Part shown: piece after piece, positions 17,080 to 25,827 of the stretch
Numbering within the stretch: the first letter of the stretch is position 1
Layout of the letters: every line of letters begins with the position of its first letter
Assembly: GCA_963663285.2 (NCBI GenBank)
Contig: CAXXNI010000002.1
Coordinates: 2,046,001-2,110,000 of the forward strand
Direction of reading: 5' to 3'
Origin: CAXXOK01 sp963663285
GTDB taxonomy: Bacteria; Bacillota; Clostridia; Christensenellales; Aristaeellaceae
Length of the DNA: 64,000 nucleotides
The notes under the pieces: generated by a model
Seen by the model: the letters and a program-made list of their open reading frames with translations, nothing else
Database searches by the model: none
What the model was told of the DNA's origin: nothing
Position numbers and translations under genes: made by a program

Positions 17080-18047
17080 TTTACCTTCGCCCCTTCCCGC
17101 AGGGAATTAAAGTACAACACCAGCACCAGCAGCGCGCCGACGATGATGCCTTCCATAAACCCTGAAATATTGGATAACCCGGTGAATACCACCAGCTTTT
17201 TCAAAATACGGATGATGATAACGCCCAGAAAGGCATTCCACACCGTGCCCTCGCCGCCCGTGAGCGATACGCCGCCCATGACTACGGCTGCGATGGTGTA
17301 CAGTTCGTAATCCTTTGCCGCAGCCGGATACCCCGAGTTGAGGTTAGCCGCGATCAGCACGCCCGCGATGCCCGCGCAAAGGCCGGACAGCATATAAGCC
17401 TGCCGCAGCACCCGCCCGGTTTTCATGCCGCTGATGTGCGCGGCGTACCGGCTGGAACCTACCGCATAAAACGAACGCCCAAACCGGGTTTTCGACAATA
17501 TCTGCATAATGATGACCAGCGCGATCATTGCGAAAATGAACATTACCGGTATCCACGTGCCGATTTTATAGGTCAGCACGTCTTTAAAGCCTGCCACTTC
17601 CAGCGCGATCGGCTTGCCCTTGACCAGCGTATTGCCAAGCCCCGTGGCAATCCACGTCATGCCCAGCGTTACAATCAGCGGCGGAATATTCATGCTGGTA
17701 ATCAGCAGGCCGTTTAAATACCCGATCAGCGTACAAACTCCCACTGCCAGTACAATCGCCACAAGAATGGTCAGCACATCGCCGCCCAAATACATATCCC
17801 GCATCACACGGGCAATAATCACCGTGGAAAGTCCCGCCACCGCGCCGACTGACAGGTCGATGCCGCCTGTTAAAATGGCAAATGTCATGCCGATTGCCAG
17901 CAGCGTCATATACGAAACTTCCACCAGCATCCCCGTGAGGTTCATTTTGCTGAGAAACGATGTGTTATACAGGCTGCAAAACGCGAACATGACGACGACC
18001 ACCAACCCCAGCGTGTTACGGGAAAGGGCCGCTTTTACTTTCTGCAC
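17073..18047 (-). CDS. Ribose-type ABC transporter permease 1 (RbsC family)
   Basis: A 324-residue permease with motifs IGMTFAILTGGIDLSVGAV and GGVSLTGGEGTVWNAFLGV. An upstream in-frame GTG at 18071 overlaps the ATPase stop (GTGA). The GTG at 18047 is preferred because a strong GGGAGGAG lies about 6 nt before it; the longer form would add only eight residues. Co-transcribed with the ATPase and second permease. Confidence 0.9.
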   Translation of the reverse strand: MQKVKAALSRNTLGLVVVVMFAFCSLYNTSFLSKMNLTGMLVEVSYMTLLAIGMTFAILTGGIDLSVGAVAGLSTVIIARVMRDMYLGGDVLTILVAIVLAVGVCTLIGYLNGLLITSMNIPPLIVTLGMTWIATGLGNTLVKGKPIALEVAGFKDVLTYKIGTWIPVMFIFAMIALVIIMQILSKTRFGRSFYAVGSSRYAAHISGMKTGRVLRQAYMLSGLCAGIAGVLIAANLNSGYPAAAKDYELYTIAAVVMGGVSLTGGEGTVWNAFLGVIIIRILKKLVVFTGLSNISGFMEGIIVGALLVLVLYFNSLREGAKVKC

Positions 18048-18067
18048 TGCTTTCTCCTCCCTTTCGC

Positions 18068-19564
18068 TCACGCTTCGGCCGCCAGCAGAATATCCGTGAG
18101 GATTTGCTGCTTGTCGGCCTTTTCGATTGGATATTCGTTGATAATGCGCCCCTGCCCCATGGTGATAATACGGTCGCTCATTTCCATCAGCTCGTCAATA
18201 TCGCTGGTGGCGATCACGATGGCGTTTCCCTCGGCGGCATAGCGGCGGAAAATATCGTACAAGTCTGCGCGCGCACCCACGTCGATACCCTCGGTTGGCT
18301 CAATCATAAACAGCACGTCCACCTCGGCATTCATCCACTTGGCGACCAGCACCTTTTGCTGGTTGCCGCCCGAAAGATACTCCACAAACTGCGTGCAGCC
18401 GGAGCATTTGATGCGCATATCGTTAATATAGCCGCGGGTTAGCTTTTCCGCCTGCCGCATGCTGACAAAGTGCTTTTTGTATTTATTGATGTTGGTGATG
18501 ATGACGTTATCCTGCAAATCCTTGCACAGCACCAGTCCCGCTTCTTTGCGGTTGTCGGGTACCAGCCCGATGTTGTGCTGTATTGCGTGGATGGGCGAAC
18601 GCAGCGTGACCGGCTTGCCGTTTTTACGGATGGTGCCTTGGTGATAGCGCATAAAGCCGAAGCAGCACTGCGCCAGCATTTTTTTGCCGGAGCCTTCCAG
18701 CCCGGCGATGCCCAGCACTTCGCCTTTGCGTACGGAAAAGCTTACGTCATACAGCCCGGGTGCGCTCAGGTGTTCCACCTCCAGCGCCGTTTCCCCCAGC
18801 TTCGCGTTTTTCCCGCCGCGCTGCCCGCTGAACAGGTTTTCATTGCCCGTCATGCTGGCAATCAGCTGTTTTTGCGTTGCATCCTCCACGCGGAACCAAT
18901 CGGCGTTATACCCGTCGCGCAGCACCGTAATGGAGGTGCCGATGCGGAAAACCTCATCCAAATGGTGAGTGATGTACACAATACCGCAGCCTTCTGCTGC
19001 AAGGCGTTGCAGCGCTTCGTACAATGCGACGCGTTCCTTATCGTCCAGCGGGGCGGATGCTTCGTCGATCAGCAAAATGCGGCTCTTGCGGGCCAGCGCC
19101 TTACAAATGGCGATAATGCCCTGCTCGGATACCTTCAGGTCGCGCACAGGCACATCCAGGTTAATCTCCACGCCGAACTTGCCGATATATTCTTTCGCCT
19201 CCGCCTTCATGGCTGCAAAATCGAAGCGCTGGCGGCTGTTGCTTTTATATTTCTCGTTGCATAAAAAAATGTTCTCTACCGCGTTGAGCGTCGGCGCCAA
19301 ATCGCGGTGCTGCTGCACGGCGTAAATACCGCAGCGCACGGCTTCCGCGGGGCTGGTGATGCGAACAGGTTTGCCCTCTACTAAAACTTCGCCCGTGTAG
19401 TGTGTGTTGATGCCCGACAGGACTTTTACCAATGTGGATTTGCCCGCGCCGTTTTCGCCGCACAGGCAGTTGATCTCGCCCGCGTCAATGGAAAAATCGA
19501 CGTCGTGCAATATCTGCGTGCCGGAGAAAGAGATGTTGACTCCCCGGGCTTCTAAAAGTTTCAT
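18068..19564 (-). CDS. Ribose-type ABC transporter ATP-binding protein (RbsA family)
   Basis: A 498-residue tandem ABC ATPase. Half 1 has GENGAGKSTL near residue 38 and VSEQGIIAICKAL in the signature region. Half 2 has a degenerate Walker A (GLEGSGKKMLAQ) and the signature LSGGNQQKVLVAKW, as in other RbsA/MglA proteins. The start at 19564 begins MKLLEARGVNISFSG; the longer reading to 19630 crosses a hairpin and was rejected. GGGTGGGACGG precedes it. It energises the two RbsC-like permeases. Confidence 0.92.
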   Translation of the reverse strand: MKLLEARGVNISFSGTQILHDVDFSIDAGEINCLCGENGAGKSTLVKVLSGINTHYTGEVLVEGKPVRITSPAEAVRCGIYAVQQHRDLAPTLNAVENIFLCNEKYKSNSRQRFDFAAMKAEAKEYIGKFGVEINLDVPVRDLKVSEQGIIAICKALARKSRILLIDEASAPLDDKERVALYEALQRLAAEGCGIVYITHHLDEVFRIGTSITVLRDGYNADWFRVEDATQKQLIASMTGNENLFSGQRGGKNAKLGETALEVEHLSAPGLYDVSFSVRKGEVLGIAGLEGSGKKMLAQCCFGFMRYHQGTIRKNGKPVTLRSPIHAIQHNIGLVPDNRKEAGLVLCKDLQDNVIITNINKYKKHFVSMRQAEKLTRGYINDMRIKCSGCTQFVEYLSGGNQQKVLVAKWMNAEVDVLFMIEPTEGIDVGARADLYDIFRRYAAEGNAIVIATSDIDELMEMSDRIITMGQGRIINEYPIEKADKQQILTDILLAAEA

Positions 19565-19593
19565 CCGTCCCACCCTTTCTGTATTGCGGCGGT

Positions 19594-19619
19594 CCGGGGA
19601 CGGAATACTCCGTCCCCGG
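19594..19619 (-). other. Intercistronic stem-loop between binding-protein and ATPase genes
   Basis: Perfect 10-bp GC-rich stem (CCGGGGACGG/CCGTCCCCGG) with a 6-nt loop and no following T-run. It is therefore more likely an mRNA-stabilising or processing element protecting the binding-protein transcript than a terminator. Confidence 0.7.
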
Positions 19620-19644
19620 GCGCTTGGCAAGCTGATCGTTTCAA

Positions 19645-20913
19645 TCAGTCTACGTTAAAAGGTGCAAACGGATCTTCCGGAATCCACTGATCCAGTGCGG
19701 AAACGCCGCCCATATCCACATAGCTTTGCGGATAGTACTTATCCCACATTTCGCCGGAGCAGGGGAAGATGTCGTACATGCCGTAGGAGCCGGGCACATA
19801 CGCGTCGCCCGCAGCTTCGCACATGGAGCTGAGCTCTTCCATCGCGGCTTTGGCTTCAGGGGTGTTGATGTTAAACAGGCGCTGCGCCAGCAATACTTCG
19901 GTGGGAATATCGTTGCCATTCAGGTATTGGATGGCATATTCCAGCGCTGTTACGCCGTAGCAGGGCGGATACTCAATTACGCTGTACACCTTGCCGGTGA
20001 GCAGGTAATCTTTCAGGAATTCGGCATTGCCGTTGGAGGTAACATATACCAGATCGTTGTAGCCCATCATTTCCGCAACTTCAATCGCCTGGCCGCAGCC
20101 GGTGTCAAACGCGCAAACGATGCAGTCCAAATCGTCGCCATGCGCCGTCAGGATGTCCTGCGCGCCTTCGTACGCCATGGAATCGTCGTAACCGCCGTCT
20201 ACAACCTGCACAATTTTAATATCGGGGTAGTCGGCCAGCACGCGGCGAATACCGGCGGAGCGGTACACGGACACGCTGGCGCCAACCGCGCCGGAAATTT
20301 CGGCTACGTTGCCTTTGGGTTCGCCGTTTTTCTGGGTGAGCACTTCCACAATGGAAATACCCATCGCAACGCCGTCGCGGAAGTTATCGCCTTCGATGTC
20401 GGCAATGTACATGCCCTCGCCCACCGGCGCGTCAATCGCACGGTCGATGGTGATGAACGGCACGCCCGCCTCGGTGCACATGTCGTTTACTACGGAAAGC
20501 GGTGCGCTCTCGTTGGGGCTGAAGAGGAGGATGTCGGGCTGCTGTGCCAGCAGAGAACGGATATCCTCAATCTGCTTGGCACTGTCCGCGCCGGAGTTGG
20601 CTACGATGTACTCAATGCCGAATTCCTCATTCAGGTATTCCAGGCAGTTGATCATATCGTTGTAAAAAGCCGCGCGCCAGCTATCCGCCATATCGCCGTT
20701 GGAAAAAGCGATTTTGTACTTCAGCGCGGGGATCGCACCGACGTTTGCAACGCCGGGGATCTGCTCGTTGGTGTAGGATGCAGGCGTCAGGGACGTGCCT
20801 TCGCTCGCAGCCTCGCGGGGTGCCACCGTACGGGTCGTGGTTTCTGCCAGCGCAGCCATGCTCATGGTGAGCATGCAAAGGGTCAAAAGCAGCGCTATCC
20901 ATTTTTTAGCCAT
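19645..20913 (-). CDS. Sugar ABC transporter substrate-binding protein (ribose/LacI-like type)
   Basis: A 422-residue secreted binding protein. The leader (MAKKWIALLLTLCMLTMSMAALA, then ETT) ends in AxA and lacks a lipobox. After a roughly 40-residue linker comes the type I periplasmic-binding fold (YKIAFSNGDMADSWRAAFYND ... GVPFITIDRAID ... DLDCIVCAFDTGCGQAIEVAEM). It is longer than the usual 300-residue RbsB because of the linker and a C-terminal tail. AAGGAGG precedes the ATG. First gene of the operon, just downstream of the YesM/YesN genes. Confidence 0.92.
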   Translation of the reverse strand: MAKKWIALLLTLCMLTMSMAALAETTTRTVAPREAASEGTSLTPASYTNEQIPGVANVGAIPALKYKIAFSNGDMADSWRAAFYNDMINCLEYLNEEFGIEYIVANSGADSAKQIEDIRSLLAQQPDILLFSPNESAPLSVVNDMCTEAGVPFITIDRAIDAPVGEGMYIADIEGDNFRDGVAMGISIVEVLTQKNGEPKGNVAEISGAVGASVSVYRSAGIRRVLADYPDIKIVQVVDGGYDDSMAYEGAQDILTAHGDDLDCIVCAFDTGCGQAIEVAEMMGYNDLVYVTSNGNAEFLKDYLLTGKVYSVIEYPPCYGVTALEYAIQYLNGNDIPTEVLLAQRLFNINTPEAKAAMEELSSMCEAAGDAYVPGSYGMYDIFPCSGEMWDKYYPQSYVDMGGVSALDQWIPEDPFAPFNVD

Positions 20914-20967
20914 GGGAAAACCTCCTTGTGTTTTTTATTCGGTTTGTCACCAAATGTTTATGAATCT

Positions 20968-21060
20968 ATTATAGACCTCCTCTTTTTTTTCACCATGCAC
21001 AATTCCTGCACGAATGTTCGTAATTTCAACATTGTGCTTTTTTCGGCCACATTGCACATG
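20968..21060 (-). promoter_or_regulatory. Promoter and putative YesN-binding region of the ribose-type operon
   Basis: The minus strand has a perfect -10 TATAAT (20968-20973) and no good -35 at 17 nt, suggesting activation. Immediately upstream are repeated TGCAC motifs: TGCACAAT at 20996, TGCACGAAT at 21007, the inverted ATTGTGC at 21031 and TTGCACAT at 21052. These are candidate binding sites for the AraC-type regulator encoded next door. Confidence 0.55.
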
Positions 21061-21066
21061 GATAAA

Positions 21067-21102
21067 GAAAACCGCGCCGCGTTTTACTGTAACGCGCCGC
21101 GG
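21067..21102 (-). terminator. Terminator after the yesN-like gene
   Basis: A 12-bp stem with one mismatch (21072-21083 with 21091-21102), followed on the minus strand by TTTTCTTT. It separates the two-component genes from the transporter operon. Confidence 0.7.
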
Positions 21103-21120
21103 CATGCGATGGATGCCGGT

Positions 21121-21870
21121 TTATTCCCTGCGGAATTCGCTGATGGTCATGCCGACGTTCTTTTTAAACACGAGGCTGAAATAGTGCGCGTCTTCCACGC
21201 CCACCTGCCGCCCCACCTCATAGGCGGCCACATCGGTCTCCAGCAGCAGCTTCTTGGCGCGCTCGATGCGCAGGTTCGTCAGGTACTCTACAAACGTCAT
21301 GCCCGTTTCCTGCTTCATCAATCTTCCCAAATGCCCGGTGCTTACAAAGCATTGCGCCGCCACATCATTCAGGTTCAGCCCGGGGTCAGCCATGTTCTCC
21401 TCTAAATGGGTTACCACGCGGCTGACCAGCGGGTGAAGCGTACGGCTGGGGCGCTGATCATCCAGCAAGGCGGCGATGCGCGCTTCCAGCGCAAGGCTGC
21501 TTTTCATGCGGGCGGTCACTTCCAGCAGCTCCGCCGCCTTAATGGGCTTGAGTAAATAACCGATAATCCCCGCGTGGATGCTGCGCTGGGCATATACAAA
21601 ATCATCATAGCCCGTAACCACCGCAATCCGGATGCGGGGATGTTTTTCCATTACGGCGCGGGCAAAGTCGATGCCGTCCATTACGGGCATGCAAATATCC
21701 GTAAAAATAATGTCCGGCGTAAGCTCTTCCACCAGCGGGAACGCCTCCTGCGCGCTCCCGGCCTCACCCACCACCGTCATGCCGTTTCCTTCCCAGTCAA
21801 TCGACATGCGAATCAGGTTACGCAGCAAGCTTTCATCGTCCACAATCAACACTTTGTACTGTTCGCTCAT
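21121..21870 (-). CDS. Response regulator with AraC-type DNA-binding domain (YesN-like)
   Basis: A 249-residue response regulator. The receiver domain has D11-D12 and the phospho-acceptor D58 (FTDICMPVMDG). The C-terminal AraC domain covers about residues 150-249, with a double helix-turn-helix ending in the conserved ...VGVEDAHYFSLVFKKNVGMTISEFR. Its ATG overlaps the stop of the kinase gene (ATGA). It most likely activates the downstream ribose-type transporter operon in response to an extracellular sugar. Confidence 0.92.
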   Translation of the reverse strand: MSEQYKVLIVDDESLLRNLIRMSIDWEGNGMTVVGEAGSAQEAFPLVEELTPDIIFTDICMPVMDGIDFARAVMEKHPRIRIAVVTGYDDFVYAQRSIHAGIIGYLLKPIKAAELLEVTARMKSSLALEARIAALLDDQRPSRTLHPLVSRVVTHLEENMADPGLNLNDVAAQCFVSTGHLGRLMKQETGMTFVEYLTNLRIERAKKLLLETDVAAYEVGRQVGVEDAHYFSLVFKKNVGMTISEFRRE

Positions 21871-23771
21871 TTCAAATCCTCCGGAATGGTCAGTATAATC
21901 GTTGTGCCTTCGCCGGGAATACTGTCAATATGGCAGCACTCCCTGCCGCAGAAAATGCGCATCCGCTCCATGGTGCCCCACAGGCCGAAGCTGGATACGT
22001 CCCCGTCGCGTTCGCCACGCAATATAGCGCTGATCTGCCGGGGTTCCATGCCGATGCCGTCGTCCCGCACGGTAATTACAGTGCCGCCTTCGCCGTGGTG
22101 CACGCCTATGTACACATTGCCCCGTGTGCTCTTGGCGCGGATGCCATGGTAAATGGCGTTTTCCACCAGCGGCTGTATCACCAGCTTCGGGATAGGCGTT
22201 TTGAGGCACGTTTCATCTATATCGTAATGGATACGGTATTGATCCTGATAGCGTATTTTTTGAATGATCATATAGTTTTTGACCATTTCAATTTCCTCGC
22301 CCACGGTTAAAATATCCCGGCCTTTGCTGACGCTCATGCGGTAATACTCGCTCAGCGCCCGGGAGATGAGCACAACGTTTTCATGATCCCCCATCATGCC
22401 CAGAGATACGATGGAATCCAACGTGTTATACAGAAAATGCGGTTTAATCTGCGCTTGCAGCACGTTCAGCTCCGCCTTGCGGATGACCTCCTGCTCCATA
22501 ATGTTCTGCTCGTGCAGCTCCCGCAGGCGGGTAATCATCTCGTTATAACCGGCAAACAGATGCTCAAACTCGTCGCTTGTCGCGCGTTTCTCAATCATCG
22601 TGTACGATCCGGACTGCGCGCCGTTCATCGTGTCCAGCAGCTGGCGGATGGGGCGCGTGAAAATATGTGAAATCAGGATGGACGCCATCAGCAGCACAAC
22701 ACCGTTGAGTACAATAATCAGCAGCGTCATCAGCCCCGTAATGTGGTTGTCCGCCACCGCTTTGCCCACGTTAGTAATGCCAATCAGGTACCAGCCGCTG
22801 CTTTCGTCCTGCTGCCGGGTTACGATAAACTCATCCCCGCCGATTTCCTCGGTCAGGTCCTCGCCCTCCAGCTCCGTTTGACTCAGCTGGTTTTGCAGCA
22901 CCTCTTCATACTTGCCGCTAAAATCCCCCAGCCGTGCAACACATTGGTGATCGGTATCCACAATGGCGATCCGCTGGGCATACATTTCCAGCGAAGGCTC
23001 AAACATATTGGCAAAAGCCTCGTTGGAAATATTGATCACCATAATGCCGAGGTTGGAGGCATAGTTCACATCCCGTATCAGCCGGATCATAGAAACCATG
23101 TTGCCTTCGGAACGGTAGGAGAACGCCCCGCCGCCGTTGAGGGAAAGGATGTAAAGACCCTTGCCCGCAATAACGCTCTGGTACCACTGCGCATCGCTCA
23201 CATGCTCCAGCTCAAAACGCGTCGTCTCCTGACGGCTGGCGGAAAATACACCGTCGTTAAAATCGAACACGAATACAGAGTCGATCGTCGGCACCGCCTG
23301 AATCAGCGAATACAGGTACACCTCCACCCGCGACTGCAAAAACAAATCTTCATCAACGGCATCGCGGCGCAGCAGCGCTTGCAATTTGCTGTTGGAGAAA
23401 ATCAACTTGGAATAGTCGTTCATGTTGGAAAGCATCAGTTCCAGGTTAATTTTGGTGGCCGTTACCGTCTGCTCTGCGGCGGTCTGCACGCGCGAGCGTA
23501 CATACTCCGTCGTTATGTTCTGGTATACGGCGATCGATAGGGTTACGACGACCACCACGACAATAAAATAAAACAGCGCCACGCGCGGCCCGATTTTACG
23601 GGCCACCGTTCCAGCGCATTCCGTTTGCGCGCCATATTTCTCCTCCGCAACCGCCGCGCGGGTTTCGCGCCGCGGGTATACCGCAAATAAAATTGGCAGC
23701 CGTTGAAACGCCGGGCTTTTCTCCCGCGTATCAACCATTGCACAGTGATATGCCGTTTTCCGTTTTACCAT
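21867..23771 (-). CDS. Membrane sensor histidine kinase (YesM-like)
   Basis: A 634-residue kinase. There are two membrane segments (about 67-87 and 345-375) bracketing an extracellular Cache-like sensor. A HAMP-type region follows, then the YesM-type histidine box QIKPHFLYNTLDS, then the ATPase with an N-box (QPLVENAIYHG) and DDGIGM. The start at 23771 gives a basic 66-residue cytoplasmic extension that is longer than usual. A strong ribosome-binding site plus ATG at 23635 is out of frame with the kinase. Both points leave the true N-terminus uncertain. It phosphorylates the YesN-like regulator. Confidence 0.88.
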   Translation of the reverse strand: MVKRKTAYHCAMVDTREKSPAFQRLPILFAVYPRRETRAAVAEEKYGAQTECAGTVARKIGPRVALFYFIVVVVVVTLSIAVYQNITTEYVRSRVQTAAEQTVTATKINLELMLSNMNDYSKLIFSNSKLQALLRRDAVDEDLFLQSRVEVYLYSLIQAVPTIDSVFVFDFNDGVFSASRQETTRFELEHVSDAQWYQSVIAGKGLYILSLNGGGAFSYRSEGNMVSMIRLIRDVNYASNLGIMVINISNEAFANMFEPSLEMYAQRIAIVDTDHQCVARLGDFSGKYEEVLQNQLSQTELEGEDLTEEIGGDEFIVTRQQDESSGWYLIGITNVGKAVADNHITGLMTLLIIVLNGVVLLMASILISHIFTRPIRQLLDTMNGAQSGSYTMIEKRATSDEFEHLFAGYNEMITRLRELHEQNIMEQEVIRKAELNVLQAQIKPHFLYNTLDSIVSLGMMGDHENVVLISRALSEYYRMSVSKGRDILTVGEEIEMVKNYMIIQKIRYQDQYRIHYDIDETCLKTPIPKLVIQPLVENAIYHGIRAKSTRGNVYIGVHHGEGGTVITVRDDGIGMEPRQISAILRGERDGDVSSFGLWGTMERMRIFCGRECCHIDSIPGEGTTIILTIPEDLK

Positions 23772-23928
23772 AACGCCCGGCTCCGGTTTTACGCGCCCGG
23801 TCCCGGCCGGTTTTCCGTAAACACTGTTTTTACCGCTTTGCGGCTGCCTGCCGTAAAAAAATGTACCCGGCAGCGATTCAGTAAAAATAGCAAGGGCATT
23901 CGCTTCCCTTATTGGTTTTTATTCCACA

Positions 23929-23974
23929 GTGTGCACATCACACGTACTATATCATTCATCGAAAATATGGTCAA
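23929..23974 (-). promoter_or_regulatory. Promoter of the yesM/yesN-like genes
   Basis: On the minus strand TTGACC, a 17-nt spacer, then TATAGT (23946-23974). The inverted repeat GTGTG-N5-CACAC (23929-23943) lies at the predicted start site. It leaves a leader of about 167 nt with no gene seen in it. Confidence 0.7.
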
Positions 23975-24060
23975 GTTTTCTCCGCGGTGGTATTTTTGCG
24001 AAAAACGCTCTTTTTTACTGCGGAAAACCCCGCCGCCTGCCATTCCCTCATAGCGCCCAT

Positions 24061-24111
24061 AATTTCACCATGCGAAATTCTTTGACAGTTCTGCCGCATG
24101 GATGGTACTGT
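24061..24111 (+). promoter_or_regulatory. Promoter and inverted repeat of the TRAP operon
   Basis: TTGACA (24082-24087), an 18-nt spacer, then TACTGT. The inverted repeat AATTTC-N7-GAAATT (24061-24079) ends just upstream of the -35. It is a candidate operator, possibly for the IclR regulator in the same operon. Confidence 0.5.
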
Positions 24112-24207
24112 GTTTTCACAAAGGTAACGGACGCGTTTTGCGTGCCGTACACACAGGAGACGGAAACATCCGTCCATCGTTATCCAAATGAATAGGAGGT
24201 ATTCCCC

Positions 24208-25206
24208 ATGAAAAAACTGTTGTGCACCCTGTTGGTGTTCGCCCTCGTGCTGACCGTATCCGGCGCGTTGGGAGAGACGGCCTACACCCCCATGACGCTG
24301 CGTTTTGGCACAACGTCCGGCGAAAGCACAATGTATGTGCAGTACTTTAAAGCTTTCAGCGATAAAGTATCCGCCGCGACGGACGGCGCCGTCAAAATCG
24401 AGGTCTATCCCGGCTCGGTGCTCGGTACATCCCTTGAGATGCTCCAGTCCACGCAGCTTGGCGCGCTGGACATCGTCGTCGTGCAGCCTGCCGCCTGCGC
24501 GGATTTGGGCGTAAAAGAAATGGGCGTCTTGTCGCTGCCCTACCTTTTTGACAGCTACGCTCATTATTGGTCCGTGCTTACTGGTGAAATTGGGCAGGAG
24601 CTGCTGGACAAGGTAACCGCTGCGAATATCGGCTTGGTAGGCTTTGGCTACTACCCGGACGGCGCACGCCACTACTTTACCACCGAACAGGGCGGACCCA
24701 TCCGCAGCCGCGAAGATATTAAAGGCAAAAAGCTGCGCATCCAGTCCTACGCCATCGACCAGACTACGGCAAACGCGCTGGGCTTCGCCGCTACCCCCGT
24801 ATCCATCTCCGAGTTGTACAGCGCGCTGCAAAGCGGCGTTGTGGACGGCGCGGAACAGCCCCTTTCCACCATATACAGCAACCGCTACTACGAAGTGTGC
24901 AAATACATCACGCTGGACGGGCATTCCTACAACATGCCTACGCTGCTCTTCTCCTCCGCCACATGGGCACGCTGCTCCGACGAGTTGAAAGCCGTTATGC
25001 ACACTGCTTGGGATGAGTGTCTGGCTGACATGCGCCCCGAAATTGAAAGCTATCAGGATGAGCTGATTCAGGAGTTCCGGGACAGCGGCCTGGAAGTAAT
25101 CGAAATTACCGACCGCGAAGCGTGGGTAGAAGCGATGGCTCCTGTTTACGCTGAGTATGGCGCGGGTCTGGAAGATTACATTGCCCGCATCAACGCCCTG
25201 AAATAA
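24208..25206 (+). CDS. dctP: TRAP transporter substrate-binding protein (DctP family)
   Basis: A 332-residue secreted binding protein. The signal peptide ends ALG before ETAYTP and has no lipobox. DctP features include an early RFGTTSGEST strand and the substrate-binding segment PIRSREDIKGKKLRIQS, whose arginine normally holds the substrate carboxylate. It implies import of an organic or sugar acid. AGGAGG lies upstream. It is followed by 117 nt with two stem-loops before dctQ. Confidence 0.93.
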   Translation: MKKLLCTLLVFALVLTVSGALGETAYTPMTLRFGTTSGESTMYVQYFKAFSDKVSAATDGAVKIEVYPGSVLGTSLEMLQSTQLGALDIVVVQPAACADLGVKEMGVLSLPYLFDSYAHYWSVLTGEIGQELLDKVTAANIGLVGFGYYPDGARHYFTTEQGGPIRSREDIKGKKLRIQSYAIDQTTANALGFAATPVSISELYSALQSGVVDGAEQPLSTIYSNRYYEVCKYITLDGHSYNMPTLLFSSATWARCSDELKAVMHTAWDECLADMRPEIESYQDELIQEFRDSGLEVIEITDREAWVEAMAPVYAEYGAGLEDYIARINALK

Positions 25207-25220
25207 TCCCCTCATACACT

Positions 25221-25298
25221 GGAGGGGGGACGCTGTTCTACCGAAAAAGCTTCCCCCTCCGCTCTCTTTCAGGCGGGCTGCCAACGGGGCAGCCCCGC
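25221..25298 (+). other. Two intercistronic stem-loops between dctP and dctQ
   Basis: Stem 1 is GGAGGGGG (25221-25228) with CCCCCTCC (25253-25260), followed by a short pyrimidine tract. Stem 2 is GCGGGCTGCC with GGCAGCCCCGC (25273-25298, one bulge). They may attenuate transcription or protect the dctP message. Confidence 0.6.
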
Positions 25299-25323
25299 TT
25301 AGGATTCGGCAAGGAGGTTCGCC

Positions 25324-25827
25324 ATGCGCTGGTACAAACTGTTTATTGGTTTATGCGAATGGGTGGACAAGTTCATCAATCTTGTGTGCGTTATATTGCT
25401 TACCGCGCAAACCATCGCCATTATTGTGATGGTTCTCGGCCGGTATTTGTTCAACGCCGTGCCGCCCGGCACGGAGCAGTTTTCTCTCTTTTGTCTGGTT
25501 TGGTTTGCCATGTTGAGTATTTCATTATCCATCCGCGACGATTCTCACGTGAAAATGGAAATTATCGACCGGATCGTAGGCGAAAAAAACGTGATCTGGT
25601 TTCAAATTTTTTGCGCACTGGTGACGGGTGCGTTCGGCTTTATCATGATGTTTTACAGCCAGCCCATCCTGCGGCTTACCGCTACCATCAAACTAACGGG
25701 GTTTTCCGTACCCACCAGCTGGCTATACGCATCCGCCACCGTCGGGGGCGCGGCGCTGATGTTGAATTGTGTATGCTTTATTGTTGAGCGCTGCGTAAAG
25801 CGCTTCGGAAAAGGGGTGGAGGCATGA
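25324..25827 (+). CDS. dctQ: TRAP transporter small permease (DctQ family)
   Basis: A 167-residue membrane protein with four hydrophobic segments and the DctQ pattern RYLFNAVPPGTEQFSLFCLVW near residues 40-60. AAGGAGG precedes the ATG. Its TGA overlaps the ATG of dctM. It works with DctM as the ion-driven channel accepting substrate from DctP. Confidence 0.92.
   Translation: MRWYKLFIGLCEWVDKFINLVCVILLTAQTIAIIVMVLGRYLFNAVPPGTEQFSLFCLVWFAMLSISLSIRDDSHVKMEIIDRIVGEKNVIWFQIFCALVTGAFGFIMMFYSQPILRLTATIKLTGFSVPTSWLYASATVGGAALMLNCVCFIVERCVKRFGKGVEA

Noticed and set aside
19726..21405. Plus-strand open frame of 559 codons
   Set aside because: It is antisense to the ribose-type binding protein and the YesN regulator, which have clear family motifs, signal peptide and ribosome-binding sites. 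The frame has no recognisable domain and crosses a promoter and terminator.
23971..25284. Minus-strand open frame of 437 codons
   Set aside because: Antisense to dctP, whose signal peptide, motifs and AGGAGG site are convincing.
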